Origin: Erwinia phyllosphaerae
GTDB lineage: Bacteria > Pseudomonadota > Gammaproteobacteria > Enterobacterales > Enterobacteriaceae
Reading direction: 5' to 3'
Assembly (NCBI RefSeq): GCF_019132875.1
Contig: NZ_JAHSPF010000015.1
Location: 17,171-81,170, forward strand
Length of the DNA stretch: 64,000 nt
The notes under the pieces are model-generated. The model made no database searches, was not told where the DNA came from, and saw nothing but the letters and a program-made list of their open reading frames with translations. A program made the position numbers and the translations under genes. Positions 29,265 through 40,853 of the stretch are shown here, in pieces. Every line of letters starts with the position of its first letter. The first letter of the stretch is position 1.

Positions 29265-32200
29265 GTGTCCGTATTCTCTTTGACTACCGTGCAGCAGGCC
29301 GTCTGGCTTGATCAGCAACTGATGCCCGACACGCCCTGCTATAATATCGGCGCGCTGTGGCATATTGATAAGTCTCTGGATATTGCGTTATTTCATCAGG
29401 CTATCCGACATGTTATGCGGCAGCACGACGCATTAAACATTGTCCTGAATGAAAATGAAAACGGCATCAATCAGACTACCGTCTATAATAAAGAACCGCT
29501 TCTCGAATACCACGATTTGAGTAAGGAATCTCTTTCTTTAACCCAGGCCAAAGATTTTTTAAATAATCGCTTCATCCGACCTTTTAAACTGTATGGAGAA
29601 CTTCTCTGGCGAAGCTTTACGGTAAAAGTGAATGATGAGACCACTCTCTGGCTGCTTAATGCGCATCACCTGATTATTGATGGCACCTCCATTTCGGTAT
29701 TAAGTAAGGCAGTAATGGAGTGTTATAAGTCACTACGGTCAAAAGAATTGACGGCGATGACACCTCTGCCGGGCTACCGTGAATTTATTGCCAGCGACGG
29801 CGACTATTTACAGTCAGCCCGCTACCAGCGTGACCGCGAATACTGGCTGCGTCATTTTGACCGGGCACCCGTTTCGCAACTCGTTCGCCGTCCGGGCTTT
29901 TCTGAGCACAAGGTCTGGCCCAGCACGCATACTGTTCGGCGGCTACCAGCCGCTCGTTACCAGCAGCTTGTGGCGTTTTCCCGGCACGCTGGTGGCTCCG
30001 CAATGCACTTTTTCAGCGCGTTGATCGCCTGCTGGTACGCTCGCCAGTGGCAAACCGACGAGGTGGCTCTGGGCGTGCCGGTGCACAATCGTAGCGGCGC
30101 GCGCTATAAGCAGATGGCCGGCATGTTCTCTTCCATGATCCCGGCGAAACTCACTATCGATACGGCACAGCCCTTTACCCTCGTCATTAAGCAGATAGCC
30201 GACGAACTGCGACGTAACTATCGTCACCAGCGTTTTCCCATCGCCGAGCTAAATCGTCATTTACGGCTTGCCCAGCAGGGCCGCCGCCAGCTGTTTGACC
30301 TGAGCTTTTCGCTGGAGGAATTTTCGACCAATATCGACCTTGATGGCGTTCCGCTAAAAACGGAGGCGCCGCATCATTACCATGAGCAGATGCCGCTGGC
30401 GGTCTATCTGCGTCATTACCATCCCGGCGACGATCCGCTGCTGGAGTGCAACGTTAACCTGGCCTGGTTTAGCGAAGCGGAAGCGGAGCAAATCGCCGAC
30501 CGTCTGGTGCAGATGATGAACGCCATTCTTGACGGCCCGGAAAATTTGCCCGTTGCCCAACTGCCGCTATTGCTGCCTGATGAACAGCAAAAAATTTTCG
30601 CCGAATGGAACGCCACGGACGAGCCCTGGCCGTTTCCGGAAGGCATTCATCGCTGGTTTGAGCAACGGGTCGCCGCCCAGCCAAAAGCCGTGGCGCTCTG
30701 CGGCTACGCTGAACCAACCAGCTATCAGTCGCTTAATCGCCAGGCCAATCAGCTCGCAAGACATCTGCGGCGGCTTGGGCTTAAGCCGGACGACCGCGTT
30801 GCGCTGTGCGTGGAGCGCGGCAAAGAGATGGTCGTAGCCCTGCTGGCCGTGCTTAAAGCAGGCGGCGCCTATGTGCCGCTCGATCCCGACTATCCGCAGC
30901 ATCGCCTTGACGCAATGCTCAGCGACTGCGGCGCGGCGATATTACTGGTTGATGACGCGGGAGAAAAAGCGTTACGGGGAACAGAGCAAAGCGCCCTTCT
31001 TTGTCTGCATCTACACAATGACAGAGTACGCTGGCGCGAGGCCCCCGGAGAAAACCTTCCCGCAGCCTGCGCCAACCCCCAGCGGTCGCTGGCTTATGTT
31101 ATTTACACTTCCGGCTCTACGGGAAAACCGAAAGGCGTGATGAACGAACACCTTGCCGTGATGAACCGGCTAAAGTGGATGCAGCAGGCTTATCAGCTCC
31201 AGCCGAATGAAACGGTGCTGCAAAAAACGCCGTTTAGCTTTGACGTGTCGGTCTGGGAGTTTTTCTGGCCGCTGATAACGGGCGCGCGGCTGGCGCTGGC
31301 AAAGCCTGGCGGCCATCGCGAACCGGATTACCTCAGCGAGCTGATCCGCGAGCAGCAGGTCACTACGCTGCACTTTGTGCCGTCCATGCTGCAACTCTTT
31401 TTGCACCACGGCGTGATGACCCACTGTAACAGCTTAAAACGCATAATCTGTAGCGGGGAAGCTTTGCCGCTGGCCACGGTGCAGCGCTGCCACCAGCTGC
31501 TGCCGCATGCTGAATTACATAATCTTTACGGCCCAACGGAAGCCGCTGTTGACGTTTCCTGGTGGCACTGCCAGCCTGGCGATCCGCGCCCGCTGGTCCC
31601 CATCGGCAGGCCCATTGCCAATACTCGTCTCTATATTCTCGACGCGCAGCTACAGCCCGTCCCGCCCGGTGCCAGCGGTGAACTGCATATTGGCGGCATT
31701 CAGGTAGCCAGAGGCTATCTCAATCGTCCGGACCTGAATCAGGAACGTTTTATCGCCGATCCGTTCAGCACGGGCCAGGAAGCCAGGCTGTACAAAACGG
31801 GCGATCTGGCGCGATGGCTGGACGACGGCAGCATTGAATATCTGGGGCGTAACGATTTTCAGGTAAAAATTCACGGATTACGCATTGAGCCAGGCGAAAT
31901 CGAGCTTCAGCTCTCTCATTGCCAGGGCGTAAAAGGGGCGTTGGTACAGGCTTGCGATGATGGACAGGGTGGAAAACGGCTGGTGGCGTGGGTAGTAGCG
32001 CAACAGGAAGCCGATCTTAGCCAGCGTCTTCGCCAGGCGTTAAAAGGAACGCTACCCGATCACATGATCCCGGCAGTTATTGTGCAGCTGGATGCCTTTC
32101 CGCTATCGCCAAACGGTAAGCTGGACCGCAAAGCGCTGCCGCAACCGCAGGCCAGTGAGGAGAAATCTTTTGTGCCGCCAGCTGACGATGACGAACGACT

Positions 32201-33197
32201 GCTGGCCGAATGCTGGCGTGATTTACTGGGCGTTGGCCAGATAAGCCGTGACGATGATTTCTTTGCGCTTGGCGGCCATTCTCTGCACGCCATCCAGCTG
32301 ATGATGCGGCTTAAAAAGCAGGGAATAGCGATAGAGATGAAAACGCTGTTTTCCCATACCACGCTGCAAGCACAGGCCAGCGCGATACGTGCCGGTAGCC
32401 CGCTCGCCATAGCCGCCACCCCGGATCCGCTGCAAAAGCTTCTTAAACAGCTTAATCAGCATCAGGAAGATTTCTGTTTGTTGCAGCCGTTGAATGCACA
32501 TTGTGCCGAACAGGATTTGTGGATGGTGCATCCTGCCGTCGTCGGCTGCGAAATTTATCGCGAGCTGGCGTTAAGTCTTGAAGGCAAGATGAATGTTATT
32601 GGTATTAATAACTACAACTTGTTTAACCAACCGCATATTGCCGCGCTTCCTGCGCTGGCCAGCTACTACTTACAACATATACGGCAGCGCGGTTTACCGA
32701 AAAACCGTCCTGTTTACCTGCTTGGCTGGTCGCTGGGCGGTCTGATTGCGCTGGAAATAGCCGCGCAGCTTGAGCAGGCTGGCTATCAGCATATTCATGT
32801 CTTTATGCTGGATAGCTTTTATCAGACGGCCATACAGCAGCATATCGTGCCGGGCATGCTGGCTTCCTTACTGGCTTCTCTTGGCCTGGAGGGTAACGTG
32901 GTCAGACGCGCACTTGCTGCTGAAGAAACCGAAATAAGGCTCAATAACCAGACGCTAAGCGCCAGGCTTTTCCACACGCGGGTCACTCTGTTTAAGGCCA
33001 CGAAGTTCCTCGGCCTGACGCTTGAAAGCGAGGCTGACGGGCGCGAAGTTCTGGCCATTGCCGATAACGGACTGAGTAAAATTTGTTCGCATCTGAAAGT
33101 GATACCGCTGGCAGCCGACCACCACTCCATTATCTCCTGCCATCAGGAAATTATTGCCGCCCTGACCGCGGTCCCACAGGTAACGCCTACGGCCTGA
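29265..33197 (+). CDS. Stand-alone non-ribosomal peptide synthetase module (C-A-T-TE), serine predicted
   Basis: A 1310-residue protein with the domain order of EntF. Condensation: HHLIIDG (134-140). Adenylation: YTSGSTGKPKG (about 613-623), YGPTEAAVD, YKTGDLARW and NGKLDRKAL. Carrier: DDDFFALGGHSL with the phosphopantetheine Ser near 1006. Thioesterase: GWSLGG (Ser about 1156) and ADHHS (His about 1284). Reading the ten Stachelhaus positions by alignment to EntF gives DVWHISLVDK against DVWHFSLVDK for EntF, so serine is predicted. Start GTG 29265 is preceded by CGGAGG and is preferred over the upstream in-frame 29238. No dihydroxybenzoate genes, MbtH gene, phosphopantetheinyl transferase or exporter lie nearby, so partners and product are unknown. 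Confidence 0.9.
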   Translation: MSVFSLTTVQQAVWLDQQLMPDTPCYNIGALWHIDKSLDIALFHQAIRHVMRQHDALNIVLNENENGINQTTVYNKEPLLEYHDLSKESLSLTQAKDFLNNRFIRPFKLYGELLWRSFTVKVNDETTLWLLNAHHLIIDGTSISVLSKAVMECYKSLRSKELTAMTPLPGYREFIASDGDYLQSARYQRDREYWLRHFDRAPVSQLVRRPGFSEHKVWPSTHTVRRLPAARYQQLVAFSRHAGGSAMHFFSALIACWYARQWQTDEVALGVPVHNRSGARYKQMAGMFSSMIPAKLTIDTAQPFTLVIKQIADELRRNYRHQRFPIAELNRHLRLAQQGRRQLFDLSFSLEEFSTNIDLDGVPLKTEAPHHYHEQMPLAVYLRHYHPGDDPLLECNVNLAWFSEAEAEQIADRLVQMMNAILDGPENLPVAQLPLLLPDEQQKIFAEWNATDEPWPFPEGIHRWFEQRVAAQPKAVALCGYAEPTSYQSLNRQANQLARHLRRLGLKPDDRVALCVERGKEMVVALLAVLKAGGAYVPLDPDYPQHRLDAMLSDCGAAILLVDDAGEKALRGTEQSALLCLHLHNDRVRWREAPGENLPAACANPQRSLAYVIYTSGSTGKPKGVMNEHLAVMNRLKWMQQAYQLQPNETVLQKTPFSFDVSVWEFFWPLITGARLALAKPGGHREPDYLSELIREQQVTTLHFVPSMLQLFLHHGVMTHCNSLKRIICSGEALPLATVQRCHQLLPHAELHNLYGPTEAAVDVSWWHCQPGDPRPLVPIGRPIANTRLYILDAQLQPVPPGASGELHIGGIQVARGYLNRPDLNQERFIADPFSTGQEARLYKTGDLARWLDDGSIEYLGRNDFQVKIHGLRIEPGEIELQLSHCQGVKGALVQACDDGQGGKRLVAWVVAQQEADLSQRLRQALKGTLPDHMIPAVIVQLDAFPLSPNGKLDRKALPQPQASEEKSFVPPADDDERLLAECWRDLLGVGQISRDDDFFALGGHSLHAIQLMMRLKKQGIAIEMKTLFSHTTLQAQASAIRAGSPLAIAATPDPLQKLLKQLNQHQEDFCLLQPLNAHCAEQDLWMVHPAVVGCEIYRELALSLEGKMNVIGINNYNLFNQPHIAALPALASYYLQHIRQRGLPKNRPVYLLGWSLGGLIALEIAAQLEQAGYQHIHVFMLDSFYQTAIQQHIVPGMLASLLASLGLEGNVVRRALAAEETEIRLNNQTLSARLFHTRVTLFKATKFLGLTLESEADGREVLAIADNGLSKICSHLKVIPLAADHHSIISCHQEIIAALTAVPQVTPTA

Positions 33198-33342
33198 TAC
33201 TTTTGCCGCAAACGGGGTAGTTTGCGGCCTTTTCCCGATGCAGGTAAGATGATTCTTTTGCCTGCTTCTCTTCCTGCAACCTGCTAAAACAGCATCGTTT
33301 TATCCGGAAAAGCGGCTTCCAAAACTCAAAGGAAATTCGTCC

Positions 33343-34119
33343 ATGGAAACCCGTAGCAGTGAGCGAGTAAAAAAACTGGCGCAGGCGCTCAAGCGCACTG
33401 ACAAAATCCATCTAAAAGAGGCGGCGCTGATGCTGGGCGTGTCTGAAATGACTATTCGCCGCGATCTTAACGAGCAGCCTTCCACCGTGGTTCTGCTTGG
33501 CGGCTACATCGTCAGCGATCCGAAAGCTACCCAGCGCCACTATTTTGTTTCCGATCAGCAGACGCACAACGTCGACAAAAAACGGCGGCTGGGCCAGCTG
33601 GCGGCCACGCTGATCCAGCCGGGCGATACGGTATTTTTCGATTGCGGCACGACCATGCCGTGGATTATTGAAGCTATCGATAACGATCTGGAATTTATCG
33701 CCATCTGCTGCGCGGTCAATACGTTTCTGGCGCTGAAAGAAAAACCGCGTTGCCGGGTGATCCTCAACGGTGGCGAGTTTCACGCCGATAACGCGATTTT
33801 CACGCCGTTGGGCCAGGGATCGGTGATCGACAATCTTTGTCCCGGCAAAGCCTTTATTTCGGCGGCGGGCATCGATGTGGATCAGGGCGTAACCTGTTTT
33901 AATCTCAATGAACTGCCGATGAAACACCAGGTCCTGGTGCGCGCCAGCCATAAAATTCTGGTGGCCGACAGCAGCAAATTTGGCAAAGTGCTGCCTGCCC
34001 GCATTGGCGATCTGGCCCTGTTTGATACGTTAATCAGCGATGAGGCCGCGCCGAAAAAGCTGGCGCAGCAGCTGGAGCTGGCTGGCGTTACGCAATACCT
34101 CTCGGCCACGTCGGGATAA
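33343..34119 (+). CDS. deoR: Deoxyribose operon repressor DeoR
   Basis: Repressor of deoCABD, induced by deoxyribose-5-phosphate. The 258 residues (E. coli DeoR 252) begin METRSSERVKKLAQALKRT and have the N-terminal helix-turn-helix (HLKEAALMLGVSEMTIRRDL, about 24-43) and the sugar-phosphate sensor domain with FFDCGTTMPWIIEAIDN. Similarity to E. coli DeoR runs along the whole length, so this is DeoR itself rather than a generic family member. In E. coli it lies far from the deo operon; here deoCABD is about 20 kb away. Confidence 0.9.
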   Translation: METRSSERVKKLAQALKRTDKIHLKEAALMLGVSEMTIRRDLNEQPSTVVLLGGYIVSDPKATQRHYFVSDQQTHNVDKKRRLGQLAATLIQPGDTVFFDCGTTMPWIIEAIDNDLEFIAICCAVNTFLALKEKPRCRVILNGGEFHADNAIFTPLGQGSVIDNLCPGKAFISAAGIDVDQGVTCFNLNELPMKHQVLVRASHKILVADSSKFGKVLPARIGDLALFDTLISDEAAPKKLAQQLELAGVTQYLSATSG

Positions 34120-34227
34120 ACTGTCGCTTCACGGCTGTGATTGCCGGGTGAAACCAGCTAAACTTCGGGGTCTGAGTGGGCAGTGAATGCCCCGGTTACT
34201 AAACAGACATCAAGAGGCTCATCCTAC

Positions 34228-35895
<1,668 letters not shown>

Positions 35896-35910
35896 GAAGT
35901 TAACTGCATC

Positions 35911-35943
35911 AGCGTGCGGGAGCGCTTAGCCCGCACGCTTTTT
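35911..35943 (+). terminator. Terminator of ettA (shared with the convergent LysR gene)
   Basis: Stem AGCGTGCGGG / CCCGCACGCT followed by TTTT, directly between the two convergent stops. Confidence 0.9.
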
Positions 35944-35944
35944 A

Positions 35945-36838
35945 TTACCGGTAAAACTCCCGAAACACCTCAGACTCCAGCGCAAAGTCGACAAAGCGTA
36001 CCAGCGCGGGCGAATTCAGCTTGCGGCTCGGATAAACCAGCCACAATTCATTGCCTGATACTTTCCAGTCCGGCAGCACGTCTACCAGCGTTCCCGCCAA
36101 TAGCGACTCTTCTGCCAGAAATCGCGGCAGCAAAGTAATACCGGCACCTTCCAGCGCGCACTCTCGCGCATAAACCAAATTATCGGTGATATGTACCGGC
36201 GGCAGCAGCCAGCGGTAAAACTCCTCATCCTTTTTTAATACCCACTCATTCCACGCGCGATGTGCAATACAGCGATGCTCCGCCAGCTGCTGCGGATGCG
36301 TAATCGCTTTATAGCACGCCAGATAATCGGGCGAGGCCACCATCAGGCGATCGCAATAGCCTATCCGACGGCCAATTAGCGATGAATCCTGCGGCTGGCC
36401 GGTACGTAAAGCGATGTCATAGCCCTCCTGGACAATGTCGCGCACCTCATCCGAAACGGCAACTTCCAGCGTGACGTCCGGATAGGCCTGTTGAAAAGTG
36501 GCGTTAAACCGCGCCAGCAACGTAGCGCCAATACCGGCTGGTGAAGTAATGCGTAGTCGACCGCTGGGATTATCCCGTAGCCGCTCGATAGTCATACTGG
36601 CTCTTTCACTGGCCTGCAGCATCTCGCTGCAGTGCACAAGATAGCGCTCTCCGGCAAAGGTCAGATTGAGCTGTCGGGTCGTACGGTTAATCAGACGCAG
36701 TCCCAGCGTCTGCTCAAGTTGACTGATACGCTGGCTAACGCTGGACTTCGGCAGTCCCGCGCGCTTAGCCGCCCCGGTAAAACTGCCGCATTCGGCCACC
36801 ATGGCGAAAAGGGCCATAGCCTGCAGCTGCTTAAACAT
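35945..36838 (-). CDS. LysR-family transcriptional regulator
   Basis: 297 residues, typical length. N-terminal winged helix-turn-helix (AMALFAMVAECGSFTGAAKRAG, then LPKSSVSQRISQLEQTLG) and a substrate-binding-like effector domain. It is divergently transcribed from the oxidoreductase gene at 36940 with about 100 bases between, the usual arrangement for a regulator and its target. The inducer cannot be told from sequence. Confidence 0.9.
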   Translation of the reverse strand: MFKQLQAMALFAMVAECGSFTGAAKRAGLPKSSVSQRISQLEQTLGLRLINRTTRQLNLTFAGERYLVHCSEMLQASERASMTIERLRDNPSGRLRITSPAGIGATLLARFNATFQQAYPDVTLEVAVSDEVRDIVQEGYDIALRTGQPQDSSLIGRRIGYCDRLMVASPDYLACYKAITHPQQLAEHRCIAHRAWNEWVLKKDEEFYRWLLPPVHITDNLVYARECALEGAGITLLPRFLAEESLLAGTLVDVLPDWKVSGNELWLVYPSRKLNSPALVRFVDFALESEVFREFYR

Positions 36839-36939
36839 GATTGTTCACCTGACACGAACACTGAGTTAGTAATTGTACGGCTTATCATTAGCCTGCTTAG
36901 CTTCTACACTCAATTAACACAACTTAAAGGAAATGCGCT

Positions 36940-37941
36940 ATGACAATCCGAGCTATTGCTGTAAATCCAGAAAAACCGGATCAATTTATTGAAATACAAA
37001 CAGATAAACATGGCCCTGAAGATTATGACCTGCTGGTAGAGGTCAAAGCCGCCTCGGTAAATCCGGTTGATACCAAAGTGCACAAAGGCGCACAAAAAAA
37101 TGGCCTGCAGCAACCGCGTATTCTGGGCTGGGATGCCAGCGGCGTTGTGCTGGAAGTGGGCAGTAAAGTCAATAATTTTAAACCCGGTGATGAAGTTTAC
37201 TACGCCGGTGACATCACTCGTCCGGGCAGCAACGCGACGCAGCAGCTCATCGATTCCCGTATTGTCGGTCATAAGCCAGCCTCGCTGAACTGGGCGGAGG
37301 CCGCTGCTATCCCGCTGACGGCGCTAACCGCGTGGGAAGGACTGTTTGACAGACTCCATATCGACCAGGCTGCAGAAGGCAAAACGCTGTTGATTGTCGG
37401 CGGCGCGGGCGGCGTAGGTTCGCTGGCTATCCCCTTTGCTAAGCTGCACAGCAAAGTAAAAATTATAGCTACCGCTTCACAGCCGGATTCAGCCCAGTGG
37501 TGTAAAGATCGCGGAGCCGACCTGGTTATTAACTATAAAGATATGCCAGCAGAGCTGGAAAAACACGGCCTGAAGCAGGTTGATTATATCTTCTGTCTGA
37601 ACGATACAGATGGTCACTGGAACACGCTGGCGCAGTTGATTGCGCCACAGGGCCAGATTTGCACCATCGTGGAAAACGAAAAGCCGCTGGACATGGAGCA
37701 ACTCAAGCTAAAAAGCGCGGCGCTGCACTGGGAATTCATGTATACCCGCAGCATGTACACCACGCCGGATATCGCTAAACAGGGCGAAATTCTGGCCGCG
37801 ACGGCAAAACTGCTGGATGAAGGGAAAGTCACTACTTCACTCAGTAAAACGCTGCACGGTTTAAGCGTAGAGACGTTGACGCAGGCACACCAACTGGTGC
37901 TGGAAGGCCACATGCGCGGCAAAGTGGTGCTGGTTTACTAA
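36940..37941 (+). CDS. MDR-family NAD(P)H quinone oxidoreductase / alcohol dehydrogenase-like
   Basis: 333-residue member of the medium-chain dehydrogenase family, quinone-reductase branch. N-terminal GroES-like fold (AASVNPVDTKVHKG, LGWDASGVVLEVG) and a Rossmann fold with LLIVGGAGGVGSLAIPFAK. The catalytic and structural zinc cysteines of classical alcohol dehydrogenases are not seen, so a zinc-independent reductase is likely. Probably controlled by the divergent LysR gene. Confidence 0.85.
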   Translation: MTIRAIAVNPEKPDQFIEIQTDKHGPEDYDLLVEVKAASVNPVDTKVHKGAQKNGLQQPRILGWDASGVVLEVGSKVNNFKPGDEVYYAGDITRPGSNATQQLIDSRIVGHKPASLNWAEAAAIPLTALTAWEGLFDRLHIDQAAEGKTLLIVGGAGGVGSLAIPFAKLHSKVKIIATASQPDSAQWCKDRGADLVINYKDMPAELEKHGLKQVDYIFCLNDTDGHWNTLAQLIAPQGQICTIVENEKPLDMEQLKLKSAALHWEFMYTRSMYTTPDIAKQGEILAATAKLLDEGKVTTSLSKTLHGLSVETLTQAHQLVLEGHMRGKVVLVY

Positions 37942-38017
37942 GTAAAAAAGACGTTTTCGTTTTTTCAGGCTGCTAACCCACCTGAAATTATGAGCGCATA
38001 GAGGTTACCAACAATCT

Positions 38018-38041
38018 AAAAGGGCGTTTTCGCCCTTTTTA
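38018..38041. terminator. Bidirectional terminator between convergent genes
   Basis: AAAAGGGCG-TTTT-CGCCCTTTT with T tracts in both directions, between the oxidoreductase gene and the PTS operon. Confidence 0.88.
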
Positions 38042-39907
38042 TTAAAAGCCGGTAATCATAAACCCGCCAAGCTCTTCTTTTAATTTATTCATTTCAATCA
38101 GACTGTTACTGCTCCACCGCTTACCGACCTGCTTAAAGAAACTGGCAATTTGAAGACGCAGCGGCAGGCCAGCCACTTCCTCTTTTGGCAGGCCTAATAC
38201 ATTCGCCAGTAAAGTGTTATTGCCGATTGTCATACCCAGATCCCATAAATTATCGAACCTGTGGCTATTAATTTCTTTATCGCTGAACCAGATATCGACA
38301 GCGTCCTGCCTTCCTTTTTCCGCCAGCAGCATCCCCTGAAAAACCATTTTCAAGTAACGGCGGGTTCCTTTAAGCAAAGGGGACTGATACATGTTCACTT
38401 CGAGTTGTTGCAGAAAAGTGATCTGTTGCGAAGGAGAAACCTGATTGAATAACAGCTCAAAAGCCTGTGCCGCGTAAGTTTTTTCACAGGTTATCGCGTG
38501 AAAATAATCACTCATGGTTTGTTTTTTATCGATAGCAACAGGAGCAATGGAGAGATAGCGATCGAGCAGCTGCTGCAGATTTTCCTGCGCGCGCATACTG
38601 TAAATATACTCTTTTGTGGCTTCAGAAGTGCTGAGGTAAGCAAGATTGGCGGCCTGTTCATTATGGCCTTCAACAGGCAAAACCAGCAGGCGAGCCTGAC
38701 AGGCTACCTGACGATGTAAATAGCGAAACTCACCACAGGTACCCGCACCTGCAGTGGTTATGCCATCCGCATCGGCGAGGTAACAAAGATGTAAGGTGTT
38801 TAAATTACCTGTCGCGCCAGAGCCGCAGAAAATAAAAACTCGGCAGCTATAATCCGGATGATTCTGTGCCAGCCTGGTTTGAATATGCTGTGCAATACTG
38901 TTTGTTTTCTTGTGGGCATAAATATAAACGATATTTTTTTTGCTGTAATCTCTGGTAACGTTCTCCGAACAGATAGCCCCAACAAAAGCCGCGCCGGTTT
39001 TAAGGCAATTCTGCAATTTTGCAGCGGCGGCGTTTGCAGAAAGCAGATGCTTTTCTATTTCTTTCATTATCCGCTCCTGGGCAACAGCAACGGGTATACC
39101 AGCGTTTATCTGTAGCCTGGCGGCTGTATCGATCATATTCCCAAGCGTATTTTTTTCGCCTGGCGCAATGTGAGATATTTTTTCGCCTGTACCACCAAGC
39201 ACTTTGGCTAAAAGGGCATATTTTGGCAAAAAATTAATTTGCGTATGGATGGTTTCCAGCAAAATGGCGTGATTTTGCTGGTCCAGACGATGGTGCCCGG
39301 GAATGCCAATACAGGCCGCCGCTTTTTGCAAAGCAAAATCCATATCCGTCAGCACGTACACTCGATTAAAAAGCGTTTCCCGGCTCAGCACCCGCAGCAA
39401 ACTGCTAAATAAAACCTTACTTTCTATTAGCGGCAGGCTATGTATATCCATTCCCGGTTGATAAATAACGCACTGCTCCAGACCATCAACACAGCTATTT
39501 CCCTGCGGTTTCATTCTGTTGCGTAGAGGATAACAGGCCAGCCTTTCAAGGATCATCGCATCATTCGATCCTCCGGTTTTATCATCCAGATAGCCGTAAA
39601 CAGGCCTGGTTGCTTCAGCCAGCACCACCGCAATCCCTTTTTGTAAGAGCTTACGGCACAAAACCTCCAGCTCGGCTCGCCGGGGAATATTCTCCCACAC
39701 TGGCGGTACGTGAAAAATAACGACACAGCCGGAAGTGAAAGCACCTTTTTCTAAAGCATGACCAATAATATTTAATAAACGTCCCGTATGTCCGCCGCCC
39801 GTTGGAGAATAACCGACAACTAAAACTTTCGCTCCCCGGTTGTGGTTTGCCGCCTGTAGAACAGTGAGAGGATCACTAAAGGTAGTAGCCGGTTTCGTGC
39901 TAAACAT
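38042..39907 (-). CDS. Glycosyltransferase-like (GT-B, MurG/GT28-type) protein of the PTS operon
   Basis: 621 residues, family not recognised. The N-terminus has a GT28-like loop, VLVVGYSPTGGGHTGRLLN (about 28-46), comparable to the GGTGGH loop of MurG and the GxGH loop of MGDG synthases. Near residues 385-420 the string ADADGITTAGAGTCGEFRYL followed by LPVEGHNEQAANLAYLS resembles the donor-nucleotide site of that family (TRAGAGT...E...EQ..N). The C-terminal 170 residues look helical and are unfamiliar. No signal peptide or membrane segment. It is the third gene of a PTS operon, 13 bases after its neighbour; base composition is AT-richer than the flanking core. The glycosyltransferase reading is an inference from two motifs. 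Confidence 0.55.
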   Translation of the reverse strand: MFSTKPATTFSDPLTVLQAANHNRGAKVLVVGYSPTGGGHTGRLLNIIGHALEKGAFTSGCVVIFHVPPVWENIPRRAELEVLCRKLLQKGIAVVLAEATRPVYGYLDDKTGGSNDAMILERLACYPLRNRMKPQGNSCVDGLEQCVIYQPGMDIHSLPLIESKVLFSSLLRVLSRETLFNRVYVLTDMDFALQKAAACIGIPGHHRLDQQNHAILLETIHTQINFLPKYALLAKVLGGTGEKISHIAPGEKNTLGNMIDTAARLQINAGIPVAVAQERIMKEIEKHLLSANAAAAKLQNCLKTGAAFVGAICSENVTRDYSKKNIVYIYAHKKTNSIAQHIQTRLAQNHPDYSCRVFIFCGSGATGNLNTLHLCYLADADGITTAGAGTCGEFRYLHRQVACQARLLVLPVEGHNEQAANLAYLSTSEATKEYIYSMRAQENLQQLLDRYLSIAPVAIDKKQTMSDYFHAITCEKTYAAQAFELLFNQVSPSQQITFLQQLEVNMYQSPLLKGTRRYLKMVFQGMLLAEKGRQDAVDIWFSDKEINSHRFDNLWDLGMTIGNNTLLANVLGLPKEEVAGLPLRLQIASFFKQVGKRWSSNSLIEMNKLKEELGGFMITGF

Positions 39908-39920
39908 TTTTAACCTCTGC

Positions 39921-40850
39921 TTAACGGTTTATTGACCGTGCCAGACGTGAATAAGTGTGTCGCACACCTCTGATGGCAATACCGTAGGCCAGAATGTTCT
40001 CCGGTAGCGCTATTCCCATATACCCCGTATCACCAATATGATGTAGGTCTGCTCCCGCCATTTTACTCATTAAGGCAATCTGTCTGATGGTATTGATATC
40101 GCTTCCTTCCTGTGAGGTTCCCACTGCGGTCATCGCCATGATGCCCTGCTGATGGGCACAGGCAATCAGCGACTGTACCCGTTCCAGACTCATGCCGGGC
40201 AGCGTACCTGGTGCAGGCACGAGCACAATATCAGCGCCATGCCGGGCAAAGTTGGCTATATCGGTTTCGGTAATGATGGCCTGCGCGCTTTCACTGATGA
40301 CGCCCGCACCGTGCATTTTTCCACTTATCAAAACAACATTGCTTCCTACCGCCTCTTTTAATTCTCCCAGCGCTTTGGCCAGCGCCAGATTGCTGATGCC
40401 GTTGCCTGGATTACCAGTAAGCACAATGATTTTCGCCCCCATTTCTACCACGCGCCTGGCATTTTCGGCGCTGGCTTCCCGCCCGGCGCTCATTTGCCAT
40501 ATTTCTTTATGGTTGTTTGCAAAATTCGGGTCCACGGCCTCAAGGTTAACGCCAATAATTCGCCCGGTCAGATGCTGTAGCTCAGAGAGCATTTTTTCCG
40601 ATGAAATACCGGCAGGCATTCCCTGTATTAATGGATTCAGACAGTCGAACATGTTAACGAGCAAAATATCTGCGCCCTGTGCGGCAGCCAGCTCTGCATT
40701 AGTGACATTATTTAATAGTGGCTGCGTGATAGCGATAGTTTCGCTAACCAATATACGCCCTTCGCTGGCGCGTATAGCATACAGCAGCTCGTCTTTATTC
40801 ACCGCCGCCAGATCCGAGGCGCAGCAATCCAGAAATCTTTTCTGTTTCAT
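39921..40850 (-). CDS. Conserved TIM-barrel-like protein of the PTS operon
   Basis: 309 residues with the alternating pattern of a beta/alpha barrel: VSETIAITQPL, GADILLVNMFD, IIGVNLEAVDPN, AKIIVLTGNPGNGISN, VVLISGKMHGAG, GADIVLVPAPGTLPG and IMAMTAVGTSQEG fall at regular spacing. These resemble phosphate-sugar barrels, but no catalytic residue set was identified. It lies three bases after the PTS gene, so it is co-translated with the transporter and probably acts on the imported sugar phosphate. Confidence 0.6.
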   Translation of the reverse strand: MKQKRFLDCCASDLAAVNKDELLYAIRASEGRILVSETIAITQPLLNNVTNAELAAAQGADILLVNMFDCLNPLIQGMPAGISSEKMLSELQHLTGRIIGVNLEAVDPNFANNHKEIWQMSAGREASAENARRVVEMGAKIIVLTGNPGNGISNLALAKALGELKEAVGSNVVLISGKMHGAGVISESAQAIITETDIANFARHGADIVLVPAPGTLPGMSLERVQSLIACAHQQGIMAMTAVGTSQEGSDINTIRQIALMSKMAGADLHHIGDTGYMGIALPENILAYGIAIRGVRHTYSRLARSINR

Positions 40851-40853
40851 ATA

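Noticed and set aside
33343..34119. DeoR-family regulator as local controller of the NRPS gene
   Set aside because: Full-length similarity to E. coli DeoR makes the deo operon the likely target; adjacency to the NRPS gene alone does not support control of it.
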